Positions 22,351 through 22,477 of a DNA stretch of 22,477 bases are shown here, in pieces. Each line of letters begins with the position of its first letter. Position 1 is the stretch's first letter. The translations under genes were made by a program, and so were the position numbers. The notes under the pieces were generated by a model. The model searched no databases. It had not been told where the DNA came from and saw nothing but the letters and a program-made list of their open reading frames with translations. Origin of the DNA: an uncultured Clostridium sp. (GTDB taxonomy: Bacteria > Bacillota > Clostridia > Clostridiales > Clostridiaceae); contig UQQU01000057.1 of NCBI GenBank assembly GCA_900543325.1, positions 1 through 22,477 on the forward strand, given 5' to 3'.

Positions 22351-22477
22351 TAACTAAATTGCGCACTAAAGCATTAATGCCGTGATGCCGAAAATTAATG
22401 ATATTATCTCCAGGAATCAGTGTAATTTGCGTTAAGAATTTATATTGTTTTTTCCATAAAAAGAGCTAAAGCTTCGA
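22351..22477. repeat. Right copy of the inverted terminal repeat
   Basis: This is the reverse complement of the left copy at 1-127, with 118 of 127 positions alike by hand alignment and the outermost 55 bases identical. The diverged patch (22362-22375) lies between two conserved blocks, and the innermost block (22351-22361) reads TAACTAAATTG. A short perfect palindrome GCATTAATGC sits at 22371-22380. The minus-strand frame gives the same EALALFMEKTI-stop peptide, read inward. Confidence 0.85.

Noticed and set aside
1..22477. A composite transposon or invertible cassette carrying this 22-kb block between its inverted ends
   Set aside because: The block is core chromosome (atp, murA, prfA, metK, sporulation genes) in conserved order. 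There is no transposase or cargo inside, and the exact 55-base identity points to an assembly edge.

Overview
The window reads as a piece of chromosome from a low-GC, endospore-forming anaerobe, most likely Clostridium sensu stricto. The reasons are the very AT-rich DNA, the sporulation genes (spoIIID, spoIIQ, spoIID, yyaC), a biosynthetic-type thiolase beside the ATP synthase operon, and a gene order I recall from Bacillus and Clostridium (atp - ywmB - murA - spoIID - spoIIQ - spoIIID - mbl on one side; prfA - sua5 - rpiB - upp - dCMP deaminase on the other). Every protein gene except yyaC lies on the minus strand, so the text below follows minus-strand transcription from right to left.

Layout from right to left. 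prfA (release factor 1) has its own promoter and is followed by a two-helix membrane protein and the Sua5-type tRNA-modification gene, then a terminator. Next come rpiB-upp, a dCMP deaminase, and thl (acetyl-CoA acetyltransferase). thl has a strong promoter, and a 46-bp near-perfect dyad containing a Rex-like operator overlaps it. After about 0.66 kb of gene-free AT-rich DNA come the nine genes of the F1Fo ATP synthase, atpI-B-E-F-H-A-G-D-C, closed by a terminator that overlaps the atpC stop codon. Then follow ywmB-murA, spoIID, spoIIQ, spoIIID and mbl: cell-wall precursor synthesis, the engulfment machinery and mother-cell control, and the rod-shape cytoskeleton. yyaC, on the opposite strand, converges on mbl. 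A tRNA-Tyr/tRNA-Thr/tRNA-Tyr cluster follows. Last is metK, preceded by a complete SAM-I riboswitch with visible terminator and antiterminator.

The biology is core housekeeping plus sporulation, and I found no defence, secretion or phage system. The points worth attention are small in scale: (1) both ends of the window carry the same 127-bp sequence in inverted orientation, identical over exactly the outermost 55 bases, which suggests a contig broken at an interspersed repeat; (2) the P3 arm of the SAM riboswitch is enlarged by a 7-bp tandem repeat that still folds into a long hairpin; (3) the thl promoter carries a redox-type operator, and Thl itself keeps the cysteine pair known for redox switching; (4) SpoIIQ has lost all LytM zinc ligands except one Asp and has a long acidic linker; (5) spoIIID starts at TTG; (6) the ATP synthase c subunit lacks the Na+ ligands.

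Several starts were moved inward from the longest reading frame (yyaC, spoIID, murA, ywmB, atpA, dCMP deaminase) because a Shine-Dalgarno sequence sits inside the longer frame.
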